From Anaerolineae bacterium (GTDB lineage: Bacteria > Chloroflexota > Anaerolineae > Promineifilales > Promineifilaceae): 64,000 bases of DNA. Under the pieces are notes generated by a model. It was not told the DNA's origin. It saw only the letters and a list, made by a program, of their open reading frames with translations, and searched no databases. Location: contig JAMLHW010000001.1 of assembly GCA_023954475.1 (NCBI GenBank), positions 186,001 through 250,000 on the forward strand, in the 5' to 3' direction. The position numbers were made by a program, and so were the translations under genes. Positions 39,558 to 46,254 of this stretch are shown here, one piece after another. Numbering within the stretch: the stretch's first letter is position 1; each line of letters begins with the position of its first letter.

Positions 39558-40238
39558 CTAGCTAGATTCTCTAACTGCACCTGCAGTGTCTGGATCGAAA
39601 CTATTGGGCCACGTGGTCGTATCGTCGTACAATGCACCTTGAAGATTAGATTTGCCCAAGTCAGCAGATGCCATGCGAGAACCATACTCTTCCGGGTAAA
39701 AGGACGTAAGAAAGCGAAGAACTCCAGCAAATATCGCTCCCCGCAGGTCTGCTTCTCCAAAATCTGTCTGAGCTAAATTTGCATCTCTAAAATCGACTTT
39801 CTGCAAATCTGCGCCTTTTAGATTTGCCCCTTGCAGTTGAGCGTTAAACAAGTTCGCACCCCTCAAAATTGCATGGCTCAGGTCCGTATCTCGCAGATCG
39901 GCATTGTCTAGGGCAGCTTTTGCAAGGTTACTATTGCTTAGGTTGGCATTGCGCATATCGGCATTCGAAAATCCTTTGTCAGATAGATCTCGACCAGATA
40001 AGTCACAATCTCGCAAACTTGGACGACCATTTTTCGACCAATCCAATGCCAACCTATATTGTTCATCCCGCGAATTCTCAAATGCAACCTTGAGTTGCTG
40101 TTCATGTTGCAATTGCTGTTGAGTCAATTGTTGTTGATGTTGTTCTTTTTGTTGGCGCAATTGGACATATGCGATCAATGAGGTTACCAAAATGCCTAGT
40201 ATTACACCCAACAAACCATAAATTACTTCTACGGACAT
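39558..40238 (-). CDS. membrane-anchored pentapeptide-repeat protein
   Basis: 226 aa. An N-terminal membrane anchor (VIYGLLGVILGILVTSLIAY) is followed by a Gln-rich coiled-coil (about 28-50, QQKEQHQQQLTQQQLQHEQQ), then about 17 pentapeptides of A(D/N)Lxx type (for example FSNADMRNANLSNSNLAKAA). The repeats fold into a right-handed quadrilateral helix; the function of most such proteins is unknown. The gene has lower GC than its neighbours and carries no TCGGCCGA core, which may point to recent arrival. Confidence 0.85.
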   Translation of the reverse strand: MSVEVIYGLLGVILGILVTSLIAYVQLRQQKEQHQQQLTQQQLQHEQQLKVAFENSRDEQYRLALDWSKNGRPSLRDCDLSGRDLSDKGFSNADMRNANLSNSNLAKAALDNADLRDTDLSHAILRGANLFNAQLQGANLKGADLQKVDFRDANLAQTDFGEADLRGAIFAGVLRFLTSFYPEEYGSRMASADLGKSNLQGALYDDTTTWPNSFDPDTAGAVRESS

Positions 40239-40301
40239 ATTCGAAACCCTGTGAAACTATCTGACAAAAGTATAGAAGCAGATGGAAAAATAGCTTTTGC
40301 T

Positions 40302-40340
40302 CTGGCTGATACAAATCCCACCGCAGCTGCAAATTCATGC
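40302..40340 (-). pseudogene. fragment of a higA-like antitoxin gene
   Basis: About 35 bases that read M-N-L-Q-L-R-W-D-L-Y-Q on the minus strand and match the same segment of the intact antitoxin at 41647-41958 with few changes. No complete gene surrounds it. It is a remnant at the edge of the toxin-antitoxin cluster. Confidence 0.6.
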
Positions 40341-40373
40341 GGCAGATTTCGCTCAGAAGTGTTGTGATACTAT

Positions 40374-40562
40374 TTCGGCCGAAATCCCTTACTCAGCCGC
40401 ACGTCGAATCTTCTCTCGCACCCGTGCGATCACATCAGGTGTCAAGTCCGCTTCCGGTTCGGCCGATTCCCGCTCGTCCAAAAACGCTGCGGCAGCCTGT
40501 GGCAAGGGTTTTCCCAAGCGACTGAGTAACGCATCATACCGCGCACGTTGTTCGCGCATACT
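40374..40562. repeat. direct repeat A1 flanking the relE-type module
   Basis: About 189 bp, homologous to 41276-41464 in the same orientation at a constant offset of 902 bp. 41 bases are identical from 40436. Begins with TTCGGCCGAA (TTCGACCGAA in the partner). Confidence 0.85.
40389..40559 (-). CDS. small charged protein (56 aa) in the toxin-antitoxin cluster
   Basis: From ATG 40559, 13 bases after the stop of the antitoxin gene, so probably the third gene of that operon. Sequence starts MREQRARYDALLSRLGKPL and contains ERESAEPEADLTPDVI. It is helical, acidic and has no known domain. It is a paralogue of the 68-aa product at 41291-41497. A longer frame to 40874 overlaps the antitoxin gene in another frame and is rejected. 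Confidence 0.55.
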   Translation of the reverse strand: MREQRARYDALLSRLGKPLPQAAAAFLDERESAEPEADLTPDVIARVREKIRRAAE

Positions 40563-40572
40563 ATCGGCCGAA

Positions 40573-40893
40573 TCACCCACCCTCAACCACTGGCTGAACG
40601 ACATCCCAAACCGCGTCTGGATGTTTGGCGGCAACTTGTAAAAGCACGCTGGCCGGGCCACGCGGACTGCGCCGTCCCTGCTCCCAGTTTTGCACTGTTT
40701 TGATGCTAATGCCAAGCATGGCGGCGAATTCCGATTGTGACAACGCATATTGTTCACGGATGCGTTTGACATCGGGTGGTTCGATGACTGCTGTACGGGA
40801 AGCCTCTTTCTCGCCGCGCAGAATTGCGCCGCCCTCACGCACGCTTTCCAGCAGTTCAGCGAACATCTTATCATTCATGTATTCTTCGCTCAT
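40573..40893 (-). CDS. XRE-family antitoxin (NadS/HigA-2 type)
   Basis: 106 aa. The start ATG overlaps the toxin stop (ATGA), a common arrangement. An HTH is visible at about 38-75 (IREQYALSQSEFAAMLGISI, KTVQNWEQGRRSPRGPA), followed by a short tail. N-terminal MSEEYMNDKMFAELLESVRE is typical of NadS-like antitoxins that follow RelE-type toxins. Expected to bind the toxin and repress the promoter at 41224-41253. Confidence 0.88.
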   Translation of the reverse strand: MSEEYMNDKMFAELLESVREGGAILRGEKEASRTAVIEPPDVKRIREQYALSQSEFAAMLGISIKTVQNWEQGRRSPRGPASVLLQVAAKHPDAVWDVVQPVVEGG

Positions 40894-41207
40894 CGGTATT
40901 CTTCCTCAATAACCTGCCTCAACACTTTCAACTGAGCGTGTGACAAGTTGCTCTGCACATTCTTGGGATACATCGCCAGCATCAATATCTGATCCTGCGC
41001 AACTGCCCAGTAGTAAATCACTCTGACACCACCGCGTTTTCCTTGCTTACGGAAGCCCCAGCGCACTTTGCGCAGACCACCTCCTCCAGGAATAAGCGAC
41101 CCCATTTCAGGCCGGATACTCAACATTGCCTGTAACTGTCGATATTCTTCATCGGTGAATAGTCGTGCGACTTGCCGAGTAAACAACGATGTTTCCAGAA
41201 AGATCAT
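40890..41207 (-). CDS. RelE-type toxin (HigB-2 like)
   Basis: 105 aa from ATG 41207, with GGGAGGGG just upstream; a TTG four codons earlier is less likely. Motifs FLETSLFTRQVARLFTDEEY, PEMGSLIPGGGGLRKVRW, GKRGGVRVIYYW and ILMLAMYPKNVQSNLS are those of the RelE/HigB-2 group of ribosome-dependent RNases. The antitoxin is encoded downstream and overlaps. Confidence 0.88.
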   Translation of the reverse strand: MIFLETSLFTRQVARLFTDEEYRQLQAMLSIRPEMGSLIPGGGGLRKVRWGFRKQGKRGGVRVIYYWAVAQDQILMLAMYPKNVQSNLSHAQLKVLRQVIEEEYR

Positions 41208-41223
41208 TTCCCCTCCCAAATCA

Positions 41224-41253
41224 ATTGTACGCCATTGGCGTATGTTATGTCAA
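41224..41253 (-). promoter_or_regulatory. promoter and operator of the relE-type module
   Basis: Minus strand TTGACA (41253-41248), 18 bp, TACAAT (41229-41224). A perfect inverted repeat TACGCCA-T-TGGCGTA (41228-41242) lies between the two boxes and overlaps the -10. This is a textbook position for autorepression by the XRE antitoxin. Confidence 0.6.
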
Positions 41254-41275
41254 CATGCAAGGCATGTGCTCACAT

Positions 41276-41464
41276 TTCGACCGAAATGCCTCACTCAGTC
41301 GCATCCCATATCTTCTCCTGTACTTGCTTGATCACAGCAGGTGTCAAGTCCGCTTCCGGTTCGGCCGATTCCCGCTCGGCCAGAAACGCTTCCGCAGCCT
41401 CCGGCGCGGGTTCTCCCAGTCGACTTAGTAACGCATCATACCGCGCACGTTGTTCGCGCACACT
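41276..41464. repeat. direct repeat A2 flanking the relE-type module
   Basis: Partner of 40374-40562 (see there). The leading palindrome has decayed to TTCGACCGAA. Confidence 0.85.
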
Positions 41465-41497
41465 TTCAATTAGATCTGCAATCAATTCATCATCCAT
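41291..41497 (-). CDS. small charged protein (68 aa)
   Basis: From ATG 41497 with GAGGTGG upstream. Begins MDDELIADLIESVREQRARY and continues like the 56-aa product at 40389. Strongly helical and acidic, no known domain. It starts 11 bases after the 39-aa gene, so the two are probably translated from one message. It could be a small antitoxin-like or adaptor protein; not recognised. Confidence 0.55.
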   Translation of the reverse strand: MDDELIADLIESVREQRARYDALLSRLGEPAPEAAEAFLAERESAEPEADLTPAVIKQVQEKIWDATE

Positions 41498-41508
41498 CTT
41501 GAACCACC

Positions 41509-41628
41509 TCAAGAATAGCGACGCCCCTCGGCAATGAATTCGACGATCTCATCCGTCGTGATGCCAAGATCGATTCCTTCAATAGCGAGCGGCGAATCGG
41601 CCGATGATTCGACTTCTACCGTGTCCAT
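41509..41628 (-). CDS. very small protein (39 aa) in the toxin-antitoxin cluster
   Basis: ATG at 41628, stop at 41509. Sequence MDTVEVESSADSPLAIEGID then LGITTDEIVEFIAEGRRYS. Acidic N terminus with a possible helix at the end. Not recognised. The stop is followed within 11 bases by the 68-aa gene, whose ribosome site overlaps the end of this frame. Too short to be certain that it is translated. Confidence 0.4.
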   Translation of the reverse strand: MDTVEVESSADSPLAIEGIDLGITTDEIVEFIAEGRRYS

Positions 41629-41646
41629 ACCTGTTTACTCCACACT

Positions 41647-41958
41647 TCAATCGGCCGAAAAAACATATTCATCAATCGTCGCCAACGCCTCCGCTTCAGA
41701 CCGCTGCGCCTGATACAAATCCCAGCGCAACTGCAAATTCATCCAAAATCCGGCTGACATGCCGAAGAACTTCGCCAAACGCAGCGCTGTTGCGGGCGTT
41801 ACACCACGACGCCGGTTGACGATCTCATTGACGCGCTGATACGGCACGTGGATAGCGTTCGCCAATTCGCGCTGGGTTAAGTCCATCGGCTTCAGGAATT
41901 CCTCCAGAAGCATTTCGCCCGGATGGGTTGGTTCGCGATGTGTTGGCACTCTAACCAT
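41647..41958 (-). CDS. higA: HigA-type antitoxin
   Basis: 103 aa. REPTHPGEMLLEEFLKPMDL is the HigA signature; HTH LTQRELANAIHVPYQRVNEI; then RRGVTPATALRLAKFFGMSA and WMNLQLRWDLYQ. It is the partner of the toxin 27 bp upstream. The last residues V-F-S-A-D are encoded by a TCGGCCGA core at the stop. Its 3' end is duplicated at 42343-42400. Confidence 0.92.
   Translation of the reverse strand: MVRVPTHREPTHPGEMLLEEFLKPMDLTQRELANAIHVPYQRVNEIVNRRRGVTPATALRLAKFFGMSAGFWMNLQLRWDLYQAQRSEAEALATIDEYVFSAD
41651..41708. repeat. direct repeat B1 (3' end of higA)
   Basis: 58 bp, repeated at 42343-42400 in the same direction with two mismatches. Together the copies flank the higBA module. Confidence 0.85.
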
Positions 41959-41985
41959 TTTGCACCTCTTGGTGAGTAAACCTAC

Positions 41986-42279
41986 TCAATGATAATCGGT
42001 GATTTCGACCTCGTCTGGACCAGATGACGTCCAAATAAAGCAAATACGATATTGTTGATTGATTCGGATGCTATGCTGGCCGGGTCGATTTCCAGTCAGC
42101 GCCTCCAATCGATTGCCAGGCGGAATTCGCATGTCATCCAGAAATTCGGCCGAATCAAGCTGTTCCAGTTTACGTGTTGCAACAGCCCAAATCTGTTGCG
42201 GACATGTTCGGCGGGCTTCGCGTGAATTGACACCATTGAAAACATCTTCGGTGCCTTGATCAGCAAACGACTGGATCAT
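41986..42279 (-). CDS. higB: HigB-type toxin
   Basis: 97 aa. MIQSFADQGTEDVFNG, PPGNRLEALTGNRPGQHSIR and the terminal VEITDYH mark a HigB. It is the first gene of the module. A perfect promoter-to-ATG spacing (see 42286) indicates a leaderless transcript. Homologous to the toxin at 11873 over the whole length. Confidence 0.92.
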   Translation of the reverse strand: MIQSFADQGTEDVFNGVNSREARRTCPQQIWAVATRKLEQLDSAEFLDDMRIPPGNRLEALTGNRPGQHSIRINQQYRICFIWTSSGPDEVEITDYH

Positions 42280-42285
42280 AATAAC

Positions 42286-42314
42286 ATGATAGCACGGAAC
42301 TCATGCTATTTCAA
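42286..42314 (-). promoter_or_regulatory. higBA promoter giving a leaderless mRNA, with operator
   Basis: Minus strand TTGAAA (42314-42309), 17 bp, TATCAT (42291-42286), then six bases to the ATG at 42279. A perfect 11-bp inverted repeat TTTCAAACACA/TGTGTTTGAAA (42309-42334) covers the -35, and ATAGCA/TGCTAT (42289-42309) spans the spacer. The arrangement matches the one at 11838. Confidence 0.55.
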
Positions 42315-42342
42315 ACACAAGAGTGTGTTTGAAACGCGTCTT

Positions 42343-42400
42343 TCGGCCGAAAAAACATACTCATCAATCGTCGCCAACGCCTCCGCTTCCGACCGCTGCG
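42343..42400 (-). pseudogene. duplicated 3' end of higA (direct repeat B2)
   Basis: 58 bp matching 41651-41708 (two mismatches), encoding the last 17 or so residues of HigA (R-S-E-A-E-A-L-A-T-I-D-E-Y-V-F-S-A) without its start. A scar of duplication or insertion of the higBA module. Confidence 0.8.
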
Positions 42401-42417
42401 CAATAAGGCTAACCCGG

Positions 42418-43692
42418 TTAATCGGTACGATTCCCCACCACCCGATCGGCCGTTGCCACAATCGCATCACAGGTTGCCTGCAGACTGGCGTCAAAATCCA
42501 CCTGCCGTGCCAACGCCCGACAGCGCTCGCGCACATCGGCCGAATCCAGAAGGTGTGCCAGCTTACCGGCAATGAGATCGACTTTGAACTTTTGCGGCGG
42601 CAGAGACGCACCAATTCCCAGACGTTCCAATCTATGCGCATTATCCGGCTGGTCGTGGCCCAATGGCATCACCAGATGCGGAATCCCGGCTGCAACCGCT
42701 TGCGCCAACGTGCCTATGCCGCCGTGATAGATCAGCGCAGCCGCGTGGGGAAGCAACTGGCTGAACGGCACATAGCGCACTGCCAGCATGTCCTGCGGCA
42801 AATCAGGCGGCAACTGCTCCGGATATTGGGTGACGAGAACTGCACGCCGGCCAAGCCGTTGGGTTGCGCCAATTGCGGCCTCGAAAAACGCCGAGCCATG
42901 CTGCATCGAACTTCCCGGCGTGAAAACGAGCGGGGGCTCGCCGGCGGCAAGGAATGTGGTCAATTCGGCCGATAATGCACCGCCCTCACCGCGATCATAG
43001 CGAACAAAGCCGGTTAATGTAAATTGTGGTGGCCAATCGGGTTGCGGTGGTGCAAACCAGCCAGGAAACAGACCGATGCTTTGCAGCGGCGCGTGGACAC
43101 TGTTACTCATGAATCCTTTTTGCGGTGGCAAGCCGATAGCTGTGCGGCGTGGATTGACATAGGGTGCCACCGTGCGGTCGATGACGGCCACGTCGAGAAA
43201 GCGAAAGTACGCCTTGACAAGAGGCGGTGGCATCCAGCCCGGCAGTTTGATGCCGCCGAGCACCGGCGGATCATAGGCCGACCGCAACAACGACGGCTGC
43301 AAATGCACCGTGATCCAGGGCGTCCCCAGCTTTTCGTAAGCCATCCGCGCCCCGAGTAGCAGGCCGGACGACGCGACTAACGTACCGTCTGGATCGTAGC
43401 CGGCAATGATGTCGTACAGAGGTTGAATGAAACCGCCAATTGCAAATTCAGCGACGACCTGAAAGCTTTTGGTCGGATGCCAGAGATCGGGATTGGCGGT
43501 GACTTGCTCATACAATTCGGCCGAACCGAGTGGAATGAAATCGAGGCCATGCCCTTCAACCAACTGCTGAAAATGACCGTTTGTGATGACTGTGACGCGT
43601 TCTCCGCGATCTTGCAGTGCGAGAGCAATGGCAAGCACCGGGTGGACGTCTCCGGCACTGCCGATGGTGGGGAGCAGAATGTGGCGTTTCAT
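42418..43692 (-). CDS. UGT/MGT-type glycosyltransferase
   Basis: 424 aa from ATG 43692; the longer frame to 43821 adds a non-conserved stretch. N terminus MKRHILLPTIGSAGDVHPVL is the donor/acceptor loop of GT1/GT28-type enzymes. C-terminal donor-binding region: ALIYHGGIGTLAQAVAAGIP and HLVMPLGHDQPDNAHRLERL. It should transfer a sugar from a nucleotide sugar to a sterol, polyketide or lipid acceptor. No partner genes point to the acceptor. Three TCGGCCGA cores inside. Confidence 0.9.
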   Translation of the reverse strand: MKRHILLPTIGSAGDVHPVLAIALALQDRGERVTVITNGHFQQLVEGHGLDFIPLGSAELYEQVTANPDLWHPTKSFQVVAEFAIGGFIQPLYDIIAGYDPDGTLVASSGLLLGARMAYEKLGTPWITVHLQPSLLRSAYDPPVLGGIKLPGWMPPPLVKAYFRFLDVAVIDRTVAPYVNPRRTAIGLPPQKGFMSNSVHAPLQSIGLFPGWFAPPQPDWPPQFTLTGFVRYDRGEGGALSAELTTFLAAGEPPLVFTPGSSMQHGSAFFEAAIGATQRLGRRAVLVTQYPEQLPPDLPQDMLAVRYVPFSQLLPHAAALIYHGGIGTLAQAVAAGIPHLVMPLGHDQPDNAHRLERLGIGASLPPQKFKVDLIAGKLAHLLDSADVRERCRALARQVDFDASLQATCDAIVATADRVVGNRTD

Positions 43693-43838
43693 TTTTTGAT
43701 CATAGCAATTTTGGTGACAATTGACACTTGCCAATGATCGGTTTCGGCCGAACAATAGAATTGAATCAAGCGCGAAACATACGCGGCAACGCAATATGTC
43801 GGTAGAGGCGTACACAGCCACCGCATCCTGTTTAAATT

Positions 43839-44414
43839 ATGACGACTTATGACACACTCAGCCGCTGGTACGATTGGTTAGCCGCCAGTGAACGACAACA
43901 CACGGATGCCGGACTCTCCATGCTTGCCGTTCAATTAGGTGAGCGCGTGCTGGAAATCGGCTGCGGCACAGGCCGTGCGGCAGCGCAGATGGCCGCAATG
44001 GGTGGGCAGGTAACGGCGATTGATTTGTCTTGGGGCATGTTGCAAGTAGCCGGAAAAAGGGCTGCCGAGGCCGGCTTAACGGTTGGGGATGGGTACCGGT
44101 TGCCTTTCCGCAGTGAGCAATTTGACGCCGTTTTTATGAGCTTTACCCTGGAGTTATTCGCATCGCCGGCAGCCGTGTTGGCAGAATGCCGACGTGTGCT
44201 GCGTGTCGCCGGCAGATTGGGTGTTGTCAGTTTGCAGCGGCGCGACAAGTGGCCGGTGCGCGTCTACGATTGGGTGCATCACCGTTGGCCGGTATGGATT
44301 GATTGTCGGCCGATTCAAGTGTGTGCGGTGGTGGAGCAGGCGGGATTTCGTGTGATGGATTCGGCCGAAACAACCATGTGGGGCCTGCCGGTCACCCAAT
44401 TGGTCGCCACGTAA
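43839..44414 (+). CDS. class I SAM-dependent methyltransferase
   Basis: 191 aa. Motif I VLEIGCGTGRAAAQMAA, acidic loop AIDLSWGMLQVAG, motif IV-like FDAVFMSFTLELF and CRRVLRVAGRLGVVSL are those of small UbiE/MenG-like methyltransferases. Substrate unknown. It diverges from the glycosyltransferase. The stop overlaps a hairpin at 44413. Confidence 0.9.
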   Translation: MTTYDTLSRWYDWLAASERQHTDAGLSMLAVQLGERVLEIGCGTGRAAAQMAAMGGQVTAIDLSWGMLQVAGKRAAEAGLTVGDGYRLPFRSEQFDAVFMSFTLELFASPAAVLAECRRVLRVAGRLGVVSLQRRDKWPVRVYDWVHHRWPVWIDCRPIQVCAVVEQAGFRVMDSAETTMWGLPVTQLVAT

Positions 44415-44435
44415 GTCGGATTGTCAATCCGACTT
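44413..44435. repeat. dispersed single stem of the 62-bp array family
   Basis: AAGTCGGATT-GTC-AATCCGACTT, a 10-bp perfect stem. The core GTCGGATT/AATCCGAC is the same as in the array at 17648. It lies between the converging methyltransferase and phosphodiesterase genes. Confidence 0.75.
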
Positions 44436-44440
44436 GCCAA

Positions 44441-44941
44441 TCACCATTTTGCAATCGTGACAAACTCAGCAATGTCCGTTTCCAGATCGAGGATGCACAT
44501 CGACCGATCTTGATAACGCGTGCCGCCCAGCGCGCCCGGGTTGATAATGCGCGTGCGCTTGACCAACTCGTCACGCCGTCGGTGCGTATGGCCGGTAAAT
44601 ACATAGCGATACTGCTTCGATCGTGCCAACTCTTCAACCTTACCGCGCAAATGGCCGTGTGTTGCCGCCACGCTGACGCCGCCAATGTTGCCAGTGTAGA
44701 CCAAATCCGCACTGTTACGAACATTCTGCATGGCGAGTGCCAGTTCGATTTCGCCGTGACTATCATCGACATTGCCGTACACATAGCTCACGTCGAAACC
44801 GGCAAAATGGCGCACCATATTTACTGCAGCCAGATCGCCGCAGTGAATAATCCGTTTGATGCCGTTTTCGCGGCACAGATCAAGCGCACGTTTCAAGTTA
44901 CCGGCGTGGCCGTGACTGTCAGACAAAATACCGATGCGCAT
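44441..44941 (-). CDS. YfcE/MJ0936 family metallophosphoesterase
   Basis: 166 aa. Metal-binding motifs in order: ILSDSHGHAGNL (DxH), IIHCGDLA, VYGNVDD (GNxD), AATHGHLRG and VFTGHTHRRR (GHTH). Members hydrolyse phosphodiesters in vitro. Complete and probably active. The hairpin element copy 2 lies upstream. Confidence 0.93.
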   Translation of the reverse strand: MRIGILSDSHGHAGNLKRALDLCRENGIKRIIHCGDLAAVNMVRHFAGFDVSYVYGNVDDSHGEIELALAMQNVRNSADLVYTGNIGGVSVAATHGHLRGKVEELARSKQYRYVFTGHTHRRRDELVKRTRIINPGALGGTRYQDRSMCILDLETDIAEFVTIAKW

Positions 44942-44987
44942 ATTCGTTCACAATATGAATAAATGCATTGTTGCAAATTAACTATAC

Positions 44988-45069
44988 TGTAACGGAAGTT
45001 TTCAGAAGCCTAGCTTTTGCTATAAGCAGAGTTTGCGCCAGACGAAAAAGCTAGGCTTCTTTTGTTGCA
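44988..45069. repeat. 82-bp hairpin element, copy 2
   Basis: Inverted relative to copy 1 (3975-4040), with ends TGTAAC and GTTGCA, the same 11-bp AGAAGCCTAGC/GCTAGGCTTCT stem and 16 additional loop bases (TTTTGCTATAAGCAGA). Located behind the saccharopine-dehydrogenase-like gene, as copy 1 is behind the deacetylase gene. Confidence 0.75.
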
Positions 45070-45075
45070 TAGTAA

Positions 45076-46254
45076 CTACTGTTGCTGCGACAGGTTTTCA
45101 ACTTGAATTCCTGTGTTCATCAGACGGCGTAACAGCGGTTCGCGAAAGGCGAGTACGGGTGTCAAAACACCGACTTGATCGGGCAATTGATCGCGGTCGT
45201 GGATGAGGCATAATGCTGCTTCAGACAGCATTTTAGCAGTTTCATCGTAACCGGGATCGCCACCGCTAATGACGATTTTACTCGTAGCCGATCGGCTTCG
45301 GCCGAAAAATGTGACTTTGAATCGGCTTTTTGCCCGCTTAGACTCGTCTGGCCCTTCACCTGCGGGTCGAATTTTCAGCAGCAAATCACGCGTTGGTTTG
45401 GTCTGCGCCATCAGCACTGCCGCCCCAATGCCAACACCACCAGCGACAAGCGTGGGCAGCCGTTTGACGCGCAGGTAATGTCCATACTGGAAGTTGGGGC
45501 CATATTCCGGCAGGATGCGTGCCGTTCGCTTGACGATATGCGGATCAATAGTCGGCAATGGCACGGCCCAACCGTTGATGCGCTTGCTGCGATGCAATCT
45601 GGTTTTGACTGATCGCACTTTGCGACCAGGGTCTACCGGTTTGTTTTGGCGCTTCAATTTGACTCTTGCAGCATTAAAAGCCATTGCTTCAATGGCTGTC
45701 TGGAGCGTTCCACCGGAGAAAGTGCCGCTGCCGCTTAGAAACCCTTCGACAACAATGGGTTCATCATCCGACAATGCACGTGCTGCCAGCCACGCGCCAT
45801 AGTCATGGGGAATGCTATCAAAGCCACAACAATTCACAATGCGAACGTTTTTCTGTCGTGCCGCTTCATCATATTGGTTGACTATGTCGTTGACGAAATT
45901 GGGTTCGCCGGTGCTGTCGACATAATCAGTTCCGGCCGCGACACAGGCTTTGACGAGCGGTTCGCCGTAGCGGTTAAACGGGCCGACAGTTGTCAACACA
46001 ACGCGGGTTTGTTGCGCCATGGATAGCAGCGAGTCGTAGTCATCCGTATCGGCCGAAATCAGTTCCATTTCTGCCAGTGCCGGATCAATTGCGGCCAGCC
46101 GCTCGCGCACCGCTTCCAATTTCGGCCGATTGCGTCCCGCCAGCGCCCATGTAAACGGCTCAGTAGCCTGTTTGCGTGCCAGATATTCAGCCGTCAATCC
46201 GCCCGTAAAACCGGTCGCGCCAAACAAAACAATATCGAAACGCCGATCATCCAT
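45076..46254 (-). CDS. saccharopine dehydrogenase-like oxidoreductase (trans-acting enoyl reductase family)
   Basis: 392 aa from ATG 46254; GTG 46263 is an alternative. Rossmann motif DIVLFGATGFTGGLTAEYLA at the N terminus, then LTTVGPFNRYGEPLVKACVA and YVDSTGEPNFVNDIV, CCGFDSIPHDYGAWLA. Close relatives include mycobacterial enzymes of glycolipid synthesis and the eukaryotic SCCPDH; substrates are not generally known. The start overlaps the end of the S9 peptidase gene upstream, so the two are one transcription unit. Confidence 0.9.
   Translation of the reverse strand: MDDRRFDIVLFGATGFTGGLTAEYLARKQATEPFTWALAGRNRPKLEAVRERLAAIDPALAEMELISADTDDYDSLLSMAQQTRVVLTTVGPFNRYGEPLVKACVAAGTDYVDSTGEPNFVNDIVNQYDEAARQKNVRIVNCCGFDSIPHDYGAWLAARALSDDEPIVVEGFLSGSGTFSGGTLQTAIEAMAFNAARVKLKRQNKPVDPGRKVRSVKTRLHRSKRINGWAVPLPTIDPHIVKRTARILPEYGPNFQYGHYLRVKRLPTLVAGGVGIGAAVLMAQTKPTRDLLLKIRPAGEGPDESKRAKSRFKVTFFGRSRSATSKIVISGGDPGYDETAKMLSEAALCLIHDRDQLPDQVGVLTPVLAFREPLLRRLMNTGIQVENLSQQQ

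Noticed and set aside
40389-40874. 161-codon minus-strand gene
   Set aside because: Its upstream two thirds overlap the XRE antitoxin gene in another frame. Only the last 56 codons, from ATG 40559, are supported by the paralogue at 41291.
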